Shown here: positions 1-11,620 of the stretch, one piece after another
Layout: every line of letters starts with the position of its first letter
How positions within the stretch are numbered: the first letter of the stretch is position 1
Assembly: GCA_016196065.1 (NCBI GenBank)
Contig: JACPYL010000010.1
Location: forward strand, 1,302,001-1,366,000
Source of the DNA: Acidobacteriota bacterium
GTDB lineage: Bacteria > Acidobacteriota > Terriglobia > Terriglobales > Acidobacteriaceae
Reading direction: 5' to 3'
DNA length: 64,000 nt
Notes under the pieces: generated by a model
Database searches by the model: none
Told to the model about the DNA's origin: nothing
Seen by the model: the letters and a program-made list of their open reading frames with translations, nothing else
Translations under genes and position numbers: made by a program

Positions 1-2
1 CC

Positions 3-1493
3 TTGGCACTTGATAAAGTCCGTACCGACCTCACGTTTTACTCCGTGCCTTATGACAAATTGGTCGCACCGGTCTGTCCGGAAGCGAAGCTCCGCAAACT
101 CGTCAAGAACATGATTTATGTCGGCGTAGTTGCGCAGTTGCTCGCCATCGACATGGCCGAAGTGGAGAAGGCGCTCCGTCGTCAGTTTGCGAAAAAGGTC
201 AAGGCAGCGAATCTTAATCTGGCAGCAGTGAAGGCCGGTTACGACTATGCGGCGGCGAATCTTACCAAGCAGGACCCGTTTGTCATTGAGAAATTAGACA
301 AGACGCAAGGCAAGATCATCATCGACGGAAACTCAGCCGCGGCTCTGGGCTGCATGTTTGCTGGTTGCACCGTGGTGACGTGGTATCCGATTACTCCCTC
401 GTCCTCGCTGGTCGAGACCATGATCGAGTACATGAAGGAACATCGCGTCGGTCCTGACGGCAAGGCGACCTTCGCGATCGTGCAGGCTGAAGATGAGTTG
501 GCCGCGATCGGCATGGTGATTGGCGCCAGTTGGGCGGGAGCGCGCGCTATGACTGCGACCGCAGGCCCCGGCATTTCCCTGATGGCGGAGTTTACCGGAC
601 TGGCGTATTACGCCGAAGTGCCAGCAGTGATCTGGGACATCCAACGCGTTGGCCCGTCGACCGGTTTGCCGACGCGGACTTCGCAAGGAGACATTCTCTT
701 CACCGCGTTTCTGGGTCATGGCGACACCAAGCACATCATGCTGTTGCCGGCGTCTCCTGCGGAATGTTTCACGATGGCGCACGACGCGTTTGATCTCGCG
801 GAGCAATTTCAGACGCCGGTGTTCGTCATGTCAGACCTTGATTTGGGAATGAACAACTGGATGGCGGATCCATTTGAATATCCCGACAAGCCGATCCAGC
901 GCGGCAAAGTGCTGAGCAAGGAAGAACTCGATAAATTGGGCGGCTTCGCCCGCTATAAAGACGTGGACGGCGACGGCATCCCGTATCGCACCCTGCCGGG
1001 CACGGATCATCCCGCCGCCGCGTACTTCACGCGAGGCAGCGGCCACAATGAAAAGGCACAGTACACCGAGCGTCCTGATGATTTCGAAATGAACATGGAG
1101 CGTATCGATAAGAAGTTTGAAACCGCCCGCTCCTTTGTGCCTCGGGCCGAAATGGTGGCAAACGGCAAGTCGAAAATCGGGATCATCGCGTACGGGACAA
1201 CACATTGGGCAATTACCGAATGCCGCGATCAGTTGCGCAACGAATTCAAGGTTGAGACTGATTACATGCGGTTGCGGTCCTTCCCGTTCACCCGGGAAGT
1301 GCACGACTTCATCGAGCGGCACGACCGGGTTTACGTTGTCGAACAGAATCGCGACGCGCAGATGGCGACCTTGCTCAAGCTCGACATCAAACCTGAGTTG
1401 ACGCCTCGGTTGCGGTCAATTTGCCACATCCACGGACTGCCGATCGACGCTCGCTCCGTAACTGACGAACTCATGACGATGGAGGGGAAGTAA
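3..1493 (+). CDS. korA: 2-oxoacid:ferredoxin oxidoreductase, alpha (gamma-alpha fused) subunit, 5' partial
   Basis: Subunit of a 2-oxoglutarate/2-oxoacid:ferredoxin oxidoreductase, which oxidatively decarboxylates a 2-oxoacid to its acyl-CoA and reduces ferredoxin in the cytoplasm. The visible 496 residues begin inside the N-terminal gamma-type domain, so the true start lies upstream of the window. The TTG at the first in-frame position is probably not the start. The alpha (pyrimidine-binding) domain follows from about residue 105, with WYPITPSSSL near residue 127 and TATAGPG near 185. The C-terminal transketolase-like domain ends with VYVVEQNRDAQM. The stop overlaps the korB start by one base (TAATG), indicating translational coupling. 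The exact substrate (2-oxoglutarate, pyruvate or branched-chain) cannot be read from sequence alone. Confidence 0.9.
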   Translation: MALDKVRTDLTFYSVPYDKLVAPVCPEAKLRKLVKNMIYVGVVAQLLAIDMAEVEKALRRQFAKKVKAANLNLAAVKAGYDYAAANLTKQDPFVIEKLDKTQGKIIIDGNSAAALGCMFAGCTVVTWYPITPSSSLVETMIEYMKEHRVGPDGKATFAIVQAEDELAAIGMVIGASWAGARAMTATAGPGISLMAEFTGLAYYAEVPAVIWDIQRVGPSTGLPTRTSQGDILFTAFLGHGDTKHIMLLPASPAECFTMAHDAFDLAEQFQTPVFVMSDLDLGMNNWMADPFEYPDKPIQRGKVLSKEELDKLGGFARYKDVDGDGIPYRTLPGTDHPAAAYFTRGSGHNEKAQYTERPDDFEMNMERIDKKFETARSFVPRAEMVANGKSKIGIIAYGTTHWAITECRDQLRNEFKVETDYMRLRSFPFTREVHDFIERHDRVYVVEQNRDAQMATLLKLDIKPELTPRLRSICHIHGLPIDARSVTDELMTMEGK

Positions 1494-2539
1494 TGGCAAC
1501 CACACCCACCAGCACGCCTGCACCAAAAGTAAACCGGATCGGCCTGCAAGTTCTCGACTACCGTGGCGGCAAGACCACGCTGTGCGCCGGTTGCGGCCAC
1601 AACGCGATTTCCGAACGCATCATCGATGCCATGTACGAGATGGGCATCAAGCCGGAGCATTTGGCAAAGTTCAGCGGCATCGGGTGTTCTTCGAAGACGC
1701 CCGCGTACTTCATGAGCCGCTCGTTCAGTTTTAACTCGGTCCACGGACGCATGCCCTCGGTAGCGACCGGAGCGTTGCTCGCGAACAAGAATCTGCTTGC
1801 GCTCGGCGTTACCGGCGACGGCGACACCGTTTCCATCGGCGCCGGACAGTTCGTTCACCTGATGCGGCGCAATCTGCCGATTATTTACATCATCGAAAAC
1901 AACGGCTGCTACGGCCTCACCAAGGGCCAGTTCTCGGCCACTGCTGATCTTGGATCAACGTTGAAGAGTGGAATTTCAAACGATCTGCCTCCCGTCGACA
2001 CCTGCGCGATGGCGATCCAACTCGGTGCGACGTTTGTCGGACGTTCATTCTCCGGCGACAAGAAGCAGTTGCACGCGATGCTGAAGGCGGCGATTGCCCA
2101 TCGCGGCACGGTGATGCTCGACGTGATTTCACCGTGCGTGACGTTCAACGATCACGAGGGTTCGACGAAGTCTTACAAATATGTTTTGGAACATGAAGAA
2201 CGGCTGCACGAGTTGGATTTCGTGCCTTCGTTCGAGAACATCAGCGTTGACTACGATCCGGGCACGGCTTTCGAGGTGCAGATGCACGATGGTTCGCATC
2301 TCCGGCTGCGGAAACTGGAAGAGGACTACAACCCCACCGACAAAGTGGCTGCCGTTAGCCGTCTGATGGAGTCGCAGCAAAAAGGCGAAGTCTTGACCGG
2401 AGTCTTCTACCTCAATGCCAAGGCTCCGTCGTTCATCGATATGCTAAACGTTGCGGACCAACCCTTGGCAACGCTGCCAGAGAGCGTTGTCCGTCCGAGC
2501 AGGGCAGTGCTCGAACAATGCATGGACGAGTTGCGCTAG
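1493..2539 (+). CDS. korB: 2-oxoacid:ferredoxin oxidoreductase, beta subunit
   Basis: TPP- and [4Fe-4S]-binding beta subunit that partners the preceding alpha subunit. Visible motifs are LCAGCGHN (Cys31 and Cys34), GIGCSSKTP around residue 62, the TPP/Mg signature GDGDTVSIGAGQ around residue 107, and NNGCYGLTKGQ around 137. The 348-residue length is somewhat longer than the minimal beta subunit because of a C-terminal extension, which is common in KorB proteins of aerobes. It starts on ATG overlapping the korA stop. No ferredoxin gene follows. The next element is a hairpin repeat and then a convergent gene, so the operon ends here. Confidence 0.92.
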   Translation: MATTPTSTPAPKVNRIGLQVLDYRGGKTTLCAGCGHNAISERIIDAMYEMGIKPEHLAKFSGIGCSSKTPAYFMSRSFSFNSVHGRMPSVATGALLANKNLLALGVTGDGDTVSIGAGQFVHLMRRNLPIIYIIENNGCYGLTKGQFSATADLGSTLKSGISNDLPPVDTCAMAIQLGATFVGRSFSGDKKQLHAMLKAAIAHRGTVMLDVISPCVTFNDHEGSTKSYKYVLEHEERLHELDFVPSFENISVDYDPGTAFEVQMHDGSHLRLRKLEEDYNPTDKVAAVSRLMESQQKGEVLTGVFYLNAKAPSFIDMLNVADQPLATLPESVVRPSRAVLEQCMDELR

Positions 2540-2558
2540 ACGGCTCTTAGATAGTTTT

Positions 2559-2640
2559 TGTAGAGACGCGGCTTGCCGCGTCTCCTTCTTGCGGAAGCAT
2601 GGCCGCTACGAACAGAGACGAGGCAAGCCTCGTCTCTACA
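2559..2640. repeat. REP-like double hairpin between convergent genes
   Basis: Two near-perfect palindromes lie head to tail. The first has arms GAGACGCGGC (2563-2572) and GCCGCGTCTC (2575-2584). The second has AGAGACGAGGC (2614-2624) and GCCTCGTCTCT (2627-2637). The outer ends GTAGAGACG and CGTCTCTAC are also inverted copies of each other, so the whole 80-bp unit has terminal inverted repeats like a REP doublet. It sits between korB and the convergent acyl ligase and could act as a bidirectional terminator, although neither hairpin has a clear T-tract. Confidence 0.7.
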
Positions 2641-2665
2641 TCTGGCACTGTGGTCTGGGTGCCGA

Positions 2666-5434
2666 TCAATCTTCCGGAGGCTTGCCGGCTTCCCGGCGTA
2701 GTTCCTGCCACATCTCGACGACGCGAGCCTTCAAGTCTGATGTGAGCTTTTCATACGCTGCTTCGCTGGCCTCGCTTACCGGCGGCGGGACAATCGGCTT
2801 CCCAAAGACCAGACTTAGATTCTTGAACTTCGGCCACTTCTGGTGTCGTGGCCAGGCGTCATAAAATCCTTCGATCGCGACTGGAATAATCGGCGCCTGC
2901 TCGTGGATCGAGAGAATCGCCGCACCTTTGCGAAAGACTCTGGGCTTGCCGGTATCGGAGCGCTCGCCTTCTGGATACAGCACCAGGATGCGTCGCTGGC
3001 GCAGTCCGTAGGCTCCTGCGCGCATTGCGGGGACGAGGTTGGCGTCGGGATCGAGCACAACGACCCGAATCCAGCGCGCCAGCCTGCGCATGAATCCTTT
3101 ACCAAAAATATCGCTCGTGCCCAGCGCGAACGTCTGGCGGAACAAACGCCAGGGCAGCAGAGACGCCATCACGACCGGATCGATGTAGCTTTGGTGATTC
3201 GAACACAGCAGATACGGACCCTTCTCGGGCAGATTCTCTATCCCTTTGGCTTTCAAGTGGAAGAGGTCGAGCCACAGTAGTTGGAGAAACCGGCCCAGCA
3301 TGAAAAAGAAAATCTCCGCCACCCATTGGGGGCGTGCCAGGCTGAGCACTTCGGAGTCGGTAACGGGTTCGGCGAGGATGGTCGACCATGCCGGTGCGGC
3401 CGCTTTTGTGCTGCCTTCGCCTCGTCTTGCACTCGCAAGCACTGCATCCACAAGATCACGGACACTGTAGATTTCCGCCAGTTGCGCTTCGGGGACATCT
3501 CCACCGAGTCGCTGCTCGAGTGCCGTGAGCAGTTCGACGCGCTGCATGGAATCGAGTCCGAGATCGAGTTCCAGATTGTGAGTTGGCATGATCGCCGAGA
3601 GCTTGTTACGCGCCGACTCCCGAACGACGTCGAGCGCCTGCTTCACGTCATCGCGTTCCAACCAAGTGCGATCTTCTTCGGCGAGCGGCTTTTCCGTCCC
3701 TACTTCTGACTCGCCGGGGCCGCCCTTGGCTTGCAGATCCCGCACTTTCTTTTCGATCTGGAAACGTTTCAGTTTGCGAGTCGTCGTGCGCGGAAGATCG
3801 TCCTGCCAGATTTCGTAACCGCCTAGCCGCTTGGTGGAGGCGATCTTGTGCGACAGGGCTTCGATATCGAATCGAATGACTTCTTTTGAGTTCACGACTT
3901 TGCGCTCGCGCAGCACTTCGAAATTCGGTACGATCACCGCATAAAGACGCTCGGAAGTCGGATCGTCCGGGCGCGCTTCGAGCGCCATCACGCACATCTC
4001 TTTGATGAACGGCGACTTCAGATAGTGAGCCTCGATCTCCTCGGGATAGACATTCTTCCCGTTAGCAAGCACGATTACTTCTTTGCCCCGTCCGGTGATA
4101 AAAAGATTTCCACTCGCATCGAGGTATCCGAGGTCTCCGGTATGCAACCAGCCGTCGCGCAAAACTTCGGCGGTCGCGTCTGCACGATTCCAGTAGCCCT
4201 TCATGACGATCGGCCCGCGAAGCGCGATTTCACCGACCGGTATGGCGCCTTTCTCCATTGGTTGCGGGTCGATGATCTTAACTTCCACGGTGGGAAAGGG
4301 CGGCCCGACTGAGCCAATGACAACTTTGCCGGGACGATTGACGAAGGCCCCGCCAGTCGTTTCCGTCAGGCCGTAGGCATTCAGCAAATCGATTCCAAAA
4401 TCCTGGAAGTCACGCCAGATTGCGGCATCGAAACGCGACCCGCCGGTGACCAGATAGCGCATGCGCTTGCCGAAAGTGGCGTGAATCTTGCCGAAGAAGA
4501 GTCTTCCGGCATTGATGCCGACGGATCGCAGCAGGTGGTTGATTCCCATCAGCGTGCGCACCAACCGGACCGTCATTTTCCCGCGCTTGTTGAGTTCCTT
4601 GAAGATCTTTTCGTGAATCAGATAGAAGAATTGCGGCACCACGCAAAATGCGGTGATCCCGCGCTCTTGCAGGGCGCGGAGCAGCTCTGTCGTATTCAGG
4701 GTTTCCAGGTATACGACGCGCGCGCCATTGAAGAGGGGAAGAAATAGATTTGCCATCTGCGCCAGCACATGGAACATGGGCAGGATTCCAAGCAGCGCGT
4801 CGTCGGTCCCAATGTGGACCACTTGCAGGACGGCATTCGCTTCCCCCACCAGGTTTCCATGCGTCAGCATTACGCCCTTGGGATCGGCGGTGGTCCCCGA
4901 GGTGTAAAGCAAAGCCGCGAGATCGCCTTCCTGGGCGACAACAGGCGTAAATCCCCGCGAACCGGCGGCGAAGATCGAATCCAGATCAGCCACCGGCTTG
5001 GCACCGCCGGGGGCGCCTGCGGAAGTTTGCTCGCTGGCTGGCGACGTCATGACGATGCCGACCGGCAATTCCTTGACCGCCTCTTGAGCCACCGCCAAAT
5101 GCTTGTCGTCGCAGAGGAGCATCGTCGCTCCGCTGTCCTTCAACAGTTTCGCCACTTGGTCGGCGTGGAAGGCGGTATCGAGCGGCACAGCGGTGCGCCC
5201 CGCGCAGATGATGCCGAGGTAGGCCGCCACCCATCGCGGATGGTTCGCCGCCAGAATCGCCACCCGGGCATCCCTTTCAACCCGACCGGCCAACCACGAG
5301 CCGACGCTTTCCGCGATCTGCTCAAGTTCAGTGAAAGTCAGGCTTTCGATCTTGTCTTGTCGCTGAATTTCGAGGGCGATCTTGTTTGGGAACTTGCTGG
5401 CTGACTCTTGGAAACGCTCGTAAAAGGTAGGCAT
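2666..5434 (-). CDS. fused acyl-CoA/acyl-ACP ligase - acyl carrier protein - 1-acylglycerol-phosphate acyltransferase
   Basis: A 922-residue multidomain protein. Residues 1 to about 560 form an AMP-binding fatty acid ligase, with P-loop YTSGTTADPKGVMLTHG near 177, YGLTETTGG near 355 and HTGDLGYLD in the hinge region. Residues of about 600-675 form an acyl carrier protein-like domain with LGLDSMQRVE, where Ser is the phosphopantetheine site. Residues of about 715-922 form a PlsC-type acyltransferase with NHQSYID (HX4D catalytic pair) and YPEGERS. The combination suggests that a fatty acid is activated, loaded on the built-in carrier and transferred to a lysophospholipid, analogous to Aas in fatty acid recycling. 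The fused ACP distinguishes it from E. coli Aas. Substrates are inferred. It stands alone, convergent to korB. Confidence 0.85.
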   Translation of the reverse strand: MPTFYERFQESASKFPNKIALEIQRQDKIESLTFTELEQIAESVGSWLAGRVERDARVAILAANHPRWVAAYLGIICAGRTAVPLDTAFHADQVAKLLKDSGATMLLCDDKHLAVAQEAVKELPVGIVMTSPASEQTSAGAPGGAKPVADLDSIFAAGSRGFTPVVAQEGDLAALLYTSGTTADPKGVMLTHGNLVGEANAVLQVVHIGTDDALLGILPMFHVLAQMANLFLPLFNGARVVYLETLNTTELLRALQERGITAFCVVPQFFYLIHEKIFKELNKRGKMTVRLVRTLMGINHLLRSVGINAGRLFFGKIHATFGKRMRYLVTGGSRFDAAIWRDFQDFGIDLLNAYGLTETTGGAFVNRPGKVVIGSVGPPFPTVEVKIIDPQPMEKGAIPVGEIALRGPIVMKGYWNRADATAEVLRDGWLHTGDLGYLDASGNLFITGRGKEVIVLANGKNVYPEEIEAHYLKSPFIKEMCVMALEARPDDPTSERLYAVIVPNFEVLRERKVVNSKEVIRFDIEALSHKIASTKRLGGYEIWQDDLPRTTTRKLKRFQIEKKVRDLQAKGGPGESEVGTEKPLAEEDRTWLERDDVKQALDVVRESARNKLSAIMPTHNLELDLGLDSMQRVELLTALEQRLGGDVPEAQLAEIYSVRDLVDAVLASARRGEGSTKAAAPAWSTILAEPVTDSEVLSLARPQWVAEIFFFMLGRFLQLLWLDLFHLKAKGIENLPEKGPYLLCSNHQSYIDPVVMASLLPWRLFRQTFALGTSDIFGKGFMRRLARWIRVVVLDPDANLVPAMRAGAYGLRQRRILVLYPEGERSDTGKPRVFRKGAAILSIHEQAPIIPVAIEGFYDAWPRHQKWPKFKNLSLVFGKPIVPPPVSEASEAAYEKLTSDLKARVVEMWQELRREAGKPPED

Positions 5435-5503
5435 GGGTCGGCGAAATGATACAGGGACGGGGAGGCCAGGTGAAACAACTTCGACTCACCCTCATAAGAC
5501 CTG

Positions 5504-5532
5504 TTGCTGTGTGCACTATTGTCGTGTACACT
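5504..5532 (+). promoter_or_regulatory. sigma70-like promoter with two palindromic boxes (toxin-antitoxin operon)
   Basis: A -35 box TTGCTG (5504-5509) and a -10 box TACACT (5527-5532) are separated by 17 bp. Two similar 8-mers, GTGTGCAC (5509-5516) and the perfect palindrome GTGTACAC (5524-5531), lie 15 bp apart and overlap the promoter elements. This is what an autoregulatory antitoxin operator would look like. The GTG start codon begins at 5539, where transcription would start, so the mRNA is predicted to be leaderless. No Shine-Dalgarno sequence precedes it. Confidence 0.55.
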
Positions 5533-5538
5533 GAAATA

Positions 5539-5760
5539 GTGAAAAAAAACATTACACTGAGCGCAGATGAGCAGGCGATCGAGCGCGCCCGTGAAGTTGC
5601 GCGCAGTGAGCATAAGACTCTGAACGACGCGTTTCGAGAATGGTTGATTCAGTATGGCTCGCGGCGGGTCAGCACCGCAGAAATTGAAGAACTCTACCGC
5701 AGCCTGCGGCACGTAAATGCTGGCCGCAAATTCACCCGTGATGAGATGAATGAGCGATAG
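5539..5760 (+). CDS. VapB-type antitoxin (putative)
   Basis: A 73-residue protein with an N-terminal stretch KKNITLSADEQAIERAREVA that resembles ribbon-helix-helix or VapB-like DNA-binding antitoxins. The basic-acidic C-terminal tail (RKFTRDEMNER) would wrap the toxin. I chose the GTG at 5539 because upstream in-frame codons encode unlikely sequence and run through the promoter. The gene overlaps the downstream PIN-domain toxin by 11 bases. Together with that neighbour it forms a type II toxin-antitoxin module. The antitoxin subfamily is not certain from sequence alone. Confidence 0.75.
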   Translation: MKKNITLSADEQAIERAREVARSEHKTLNDAFREWLIQYGSRRVSTAEIEELYRSLRHVNAGRKFTRDEMNER

Positions 5761-6172
5761 ATATTTTCTCGACACCAACATCATCGTCTACTCGTTCGAC
5801 ACGGCTGATCCGCGAAAGGCATTGACCGCTCAGAAACTGGTCACTCGGGCCGCGACCTCGGGACTGGGCACGATTAGTTCCCAGGTTGTGCAGGAATTTA
5901 TGAATGTCGGTTTGCGCAAGTTCAAGGCGACCATGACGGCCGTGGAACTGGAACGATATTTTTTGCGAGTCCTCTTGCCCATGATGCGGATCCAGTCTTC
6001 GGCCTCGTTATTCATGGAAGCACTCCAAATGCAGGCGTCAAATCAACTTGCTTGGTACGACTCGCTTATTGTGGTGGCAGCCCTGCAAGATGACTGCAAG
6101 ATTCTTTACACAGAAGACTTGCAGCATGGCCGTCGCTTCGGCGACCTCATCGTCCAAAACCCCTTTCTATAG
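5750..6172 (+). CDS. PIN-domain ribonuclease toxin (VapC-like)
   Basis: A 140-residue PIN-domain protein, the usual VapC length. The acidic metal-binding residues are visible: FLDTNIIVYSFD at the N-terminus (Asp8), QEFMNV near residue 49, and WYDSLIVVAA near 104 with the third Asp. A further acidic region YTEDLQHG follows. VapC toxins cleave RNA, commonly tRNA or rRNA, using Mg2+. The start codon lies inside the antitoxin gene, so translation is coupled. The target RNA cannot be predicted. Confidence 0.85.
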   Translation: MSDRYFLDTNIIVYSFDTADPRKALTAQKLVTRAATSGLGTISSQVVQEFMNVGLRKFKATMTAVELERYFLRVLLPMMRIQSSASLFMEALQMQASNQLAWYDSLIVVAALQDDCKILYTEDLQHGRRFGDLIVQNPFL

Positions 6173-6266
6173 TTTCGGATAGAGCCCGTTCCCAAACCTC
6201 GCGCATCTAATATGCTAGGCTTTAAGTCATAGACTTAGGACGAGTGTCCGGCAAAGGAATTCGCTT

Positions 6267-9266
<3,000 letters not shown>

Positions 9267-9421
9267 TGAGAGTGTGGGCGGGCACTCTTGTCCGCCTGCC
9301 GTTTTTGATTGAATCCCTGGAAGTCTCCAAAAAATTGGAGTGGGTCGCTCCTCGCATTCTTGCGTTTCTTTCTGCACGCGCAGGACTACAATATTAGTAG
9401 TGGTTCGCGAGGAGGTGTTGC

Positions 9422-9892
9422 ATGATTGCCCTTCGCCTTGTCCGTCTTATTGAAACTCATTCCGATCAACTTGCTGAAAGTCTCCTTCACAAATTAGAAC
9501 GGTCCAGCCGGGTGGCGGATCTCCGCAGGATTCCGGGGCGTGAAATCCGGGAGCGGGCTTCCGAGGTGTATCGCAACCTCAGCGACTGGCTTCTCACCAA
9601 AACCGACGACGATATCGAGCGCATTTACAAACCTCTCGGCCGGCGTCGCGCTGAGCAAAGAGTGCCGTTGAGTGCGCTCTGCTGGGCGCTCATCATGACC
9701 GAAGAAAATCTCTGGGACTTCCTGGAGATGGAAGGCATGAGCGAGAAGCCGCTCGAAATTCTCGGCGGATTCGAACTGCTCCGGTTGATGGACCAGTTCT
9801 TCGACCAGGCCGTTTATTTCGCGACCATCGGATACGAAAGCTACTGGCAGGAACACGAGTTGGATCAAGTCGCTTCGTCGCGTTCCGCATGA
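9422..9892 (+). CDS. conserved protein resembling an RsbRD-type N-terminal sensor domain
   Basis: A 156-residue soluble all-helical protein preceded by a good ribosome binding site (GAGGAGG, 5-8 bases before ATG). The pattern LVRLIETHSDQLAESLLHKL ... YRNLSDWL ... RRAEQRVPLSALCWALIMTEENLW resembles the N-terminal helical domain seen in RsbRD or in histidine kinase and response regulator sensors, where it occurs without the STAS domain. No catalytic residues are evident. It has no operon partner: secA ends 155 bases upstream and the next gene is convergent. The assignment rests on recalled pattern similarity only. Confidence 0.5.
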   Translation: MIALRLVRLIETHSDQLAESLLHKLERSSRVADLRRIPGREIRERASEVYRNLSDWLLTKTDDDIERIYKPLGRRRAEQRVPLSALCWALIMTEENLWDFLEMEGMSEKPLEILGGFELLRLMDQFFDQAVYFATIGYESYWQEHELDQVASSRSA

Positions 9893-9945
9893 GGATTGGG
9901 AACTCGATTTAGTTTGGCTCGCTAATGTTGGCCAGCCTCTGCTCT

Positions 9946-10527
9946 TTAGCGGCGCTTGCGCGCAGGGATTTTCACGCCCACCGCCCGGAAGGTCATCTCA
10001 TTAGCGGTGCTGCGAGTGTTGCGCTTCCATTCAAAAAACATCGGAGCATACGTCTGCGTGATGTAATCGGTGCGCGCAATTTCCAAGGCCTTCGCGGTTC
10101 GGTCAATCCATCGTGCCGGGCCTTCGATCTCGCCGAAGTTGCCGATCGGAGTCTGATCCACGACGACGTGCCCCGTCCCATCGCTCCATTCGGCGCGATA
10201 TTTCTCGTAGCGGAAAGTTGGCAGGTAGCCCAGTGCCAGGAGAATGCTTTCCATCTGCTTGCCGTTGTCGACGACCGTTTCGCGCTCGGCGCGGACTTTG
10301 TGACGTCCATCAATGCTTTTCGCTTTGTGGGTAACGGTCCATTTCGTTCCGTATTGACGCAGTCGGAGCATGTCGCCTCGCTTGCGTAACTTCTGTCCGG
10401 GAAGATCAAACAGTGTGTTCATCTCGTGCGTAGAGGGCGTGATCTGTTTGAAGCCCGAGCGCTTCAGTCCGCGAGTGAGCGCCTGCTCATCGGAAACGCG
10501 GAATTTGATTTCGACTTCCTTGGCCAT
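9946..10527 (-). CDS. CYTH-domain protein (class IV adenylate cyclase / CyaB-like)
   Basis: A 193-residue CYTH-fold protein. The N-terminal signature EVEIKFRV (ExExK) and later basic and acidic strands (DMLRLRQYGTKWTVTHK, KVRAERETVV, YEKYRAEW, VVVDQTPIGNFGEIEG) line the triphosphate tunnel with alternating charges, as in CyaB and thiamine triphosphatase. Family members hydrolyse or cyclise triphosphate-containing substrates with Mg2+ or Mn2+. Which reaction this one catalyses cannot be decided. The C-terminus is unusually basic (KIPARKRR). Confidence 0.85.
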   Translation of the reverse strand: MAKEVEIKFRVSDEQALTRGLKRSGFKQITPSTHEMNTLFDLPGQKLRKRGDMLRLRQYGTKWTVTHKAKSIDGRHKVRAERETVVDNGKQMESILLALGYLPTFRYEKYRAEWSDGTGHVVVDQTPIGNFGEIEGPARWIDRTAKALEIARTDYITQTYAPMFFEWKRNTRSTANEMTFRAVGVKIPARKRR

Positions 10528-10631
10528 TGGGAAATACTAAACTGCCGCGAGAGGTACGGCTGCGGGGAAGCCACAAAATCGATGATCGCGTACTGGACTG
10601 CAAAAGTACGATGAGGGCATAACGAGGGCTA

Positions 10632-11564
10632 TCAGATGTCCTGATCGAGTTTCTCCGCGATTTCTGGATTCGTGGTTGGATCGAGTTCTGTCTGTCGAGA
10701 TCGGCGGTGAAACCAGCTCATGTGCGGCAATTCGCGTTCGACTTTGCGTCGGGAGGCAATCAGTTCCGCCGCGATCGAAACTGCAATCTCGTCAGGAGTA
10801 ATGGCCCCGATATCGAGCCCCACGGGAGCGTGTACGCGCTCGAACAATTCCGCCGCCAGCCCCTCTTGCTGAAGTTCCTTGAATATCGTGATGATCTTGC
10901 GTTTCGATCCGATCATTCCGATGTAGCGTGCTGGGGTCTTTACGGCCCAACGGAGCACGCGCATGTCATCGCGATGTCCCCGGGTGACAATCACGATGTA
11001 GGCCAATTCGCTGATCTGGAGGCGGGCCATGACCTGGTCGAAGTCCTCGGCAATCACTTCCTGCGCTTCAGGCAACCGCTCGCGGCTCGCGTAGGCCTCG
11101 CGGTCATCCACCATTGTGACGTCAAACCCAGCCAGATGCGCAACTTTACAAAGGCTTGTTCCAACGTGGCCTGCGCCGAATACATAAAGTTCTGCTGGAG
11201 GCAGGATTGGTTCGATAAAAATCTCCAGCGTGCCGCCGCAAACCAGGCCAGTGTCGTTCTTGGGATCCTGATTCAGATCAAAATTGAGCGTCCGAGGTTT
11301 CTCCGACTCCATCACCTCGCGAGCCGCCTGCCAGACTTCCGCTTCGACGCAACCTCCGCCAATTGTGCCCACGATCGAGCCATCGTCCCGCACCAGCATC
11401 TTGGCCGTCTTGAAAGAGGGAATCGATCCGCGCACATTGACGATGGTTGCGACCGCGCCGCGCAAGCCACTCCGGCGGAGACGCACGATTTCTTCGTAGA
11501 TATCCACAGAGTGATTATGGGACGGCGATCGCGATAGGTCAATTGCAGCGGGTACCATCCGCAT
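10632..11564 (-). CDS. XdhC/CoxI family molybdenum hydroxylase accessory protein
   Basis: A 310-residue protein with an N-terminal XdhC_CoxI domain (RGSIPSFKTAKMLVRDDGS, GTIGGGCVEAEVW) and a C-terminal Rossmann-like XdhC_C domain (YVFGAGHVGTSLCKVA, MVDDREAYA). XdhC proteins bind and sulfurate molybdenum cofactor before insertion into xanthine dehydrogenase or CO-dehydrogenase-type enzymes. No molybdenum hydroxylase subunits occur in the window, so its client enzyme lies elsewhere. The first 15 or so residues are poorly conserved in character, and a GTG or later codon could be the real start. It is divergent from the MDR dehydrogenase gene, with about 55 bases between them. Confidence 0.88.
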   Translation of the reverse strand: MRMVPAAIDLSRSPSHNHSVDIYEEIVRLRRSGLRGAVATIVNVRGSIPSFKTAKMLVRDDGSIVGTIGGGCVEAEVWQAAREVMESEKPRTLNFDLNQDPKNDTGLVCGGTLEIFIEPILPPAELYVFGAGHVGTSLCKVAHLAGFDVTMVDDREAYASRERLPEAQEVIAEDFDQVMARLQISELAYIVIVTRGHRDDMRVLRWAVKTPARYIGMIGSKRKIITIFKELQQEGLAAELFERVHAPVGLDIGAITPDEIAVSIAAELIASRRKVERELPHMSWFHRRSRQTELDPTTNPEIAEKLDQDI

Positions 11565-11620
11565 TGGGTGAGAATTTGTCGGCCGCTGTGCTAGCTTAAA
11601 AGGTTCGAGGAGCGCCTGCC

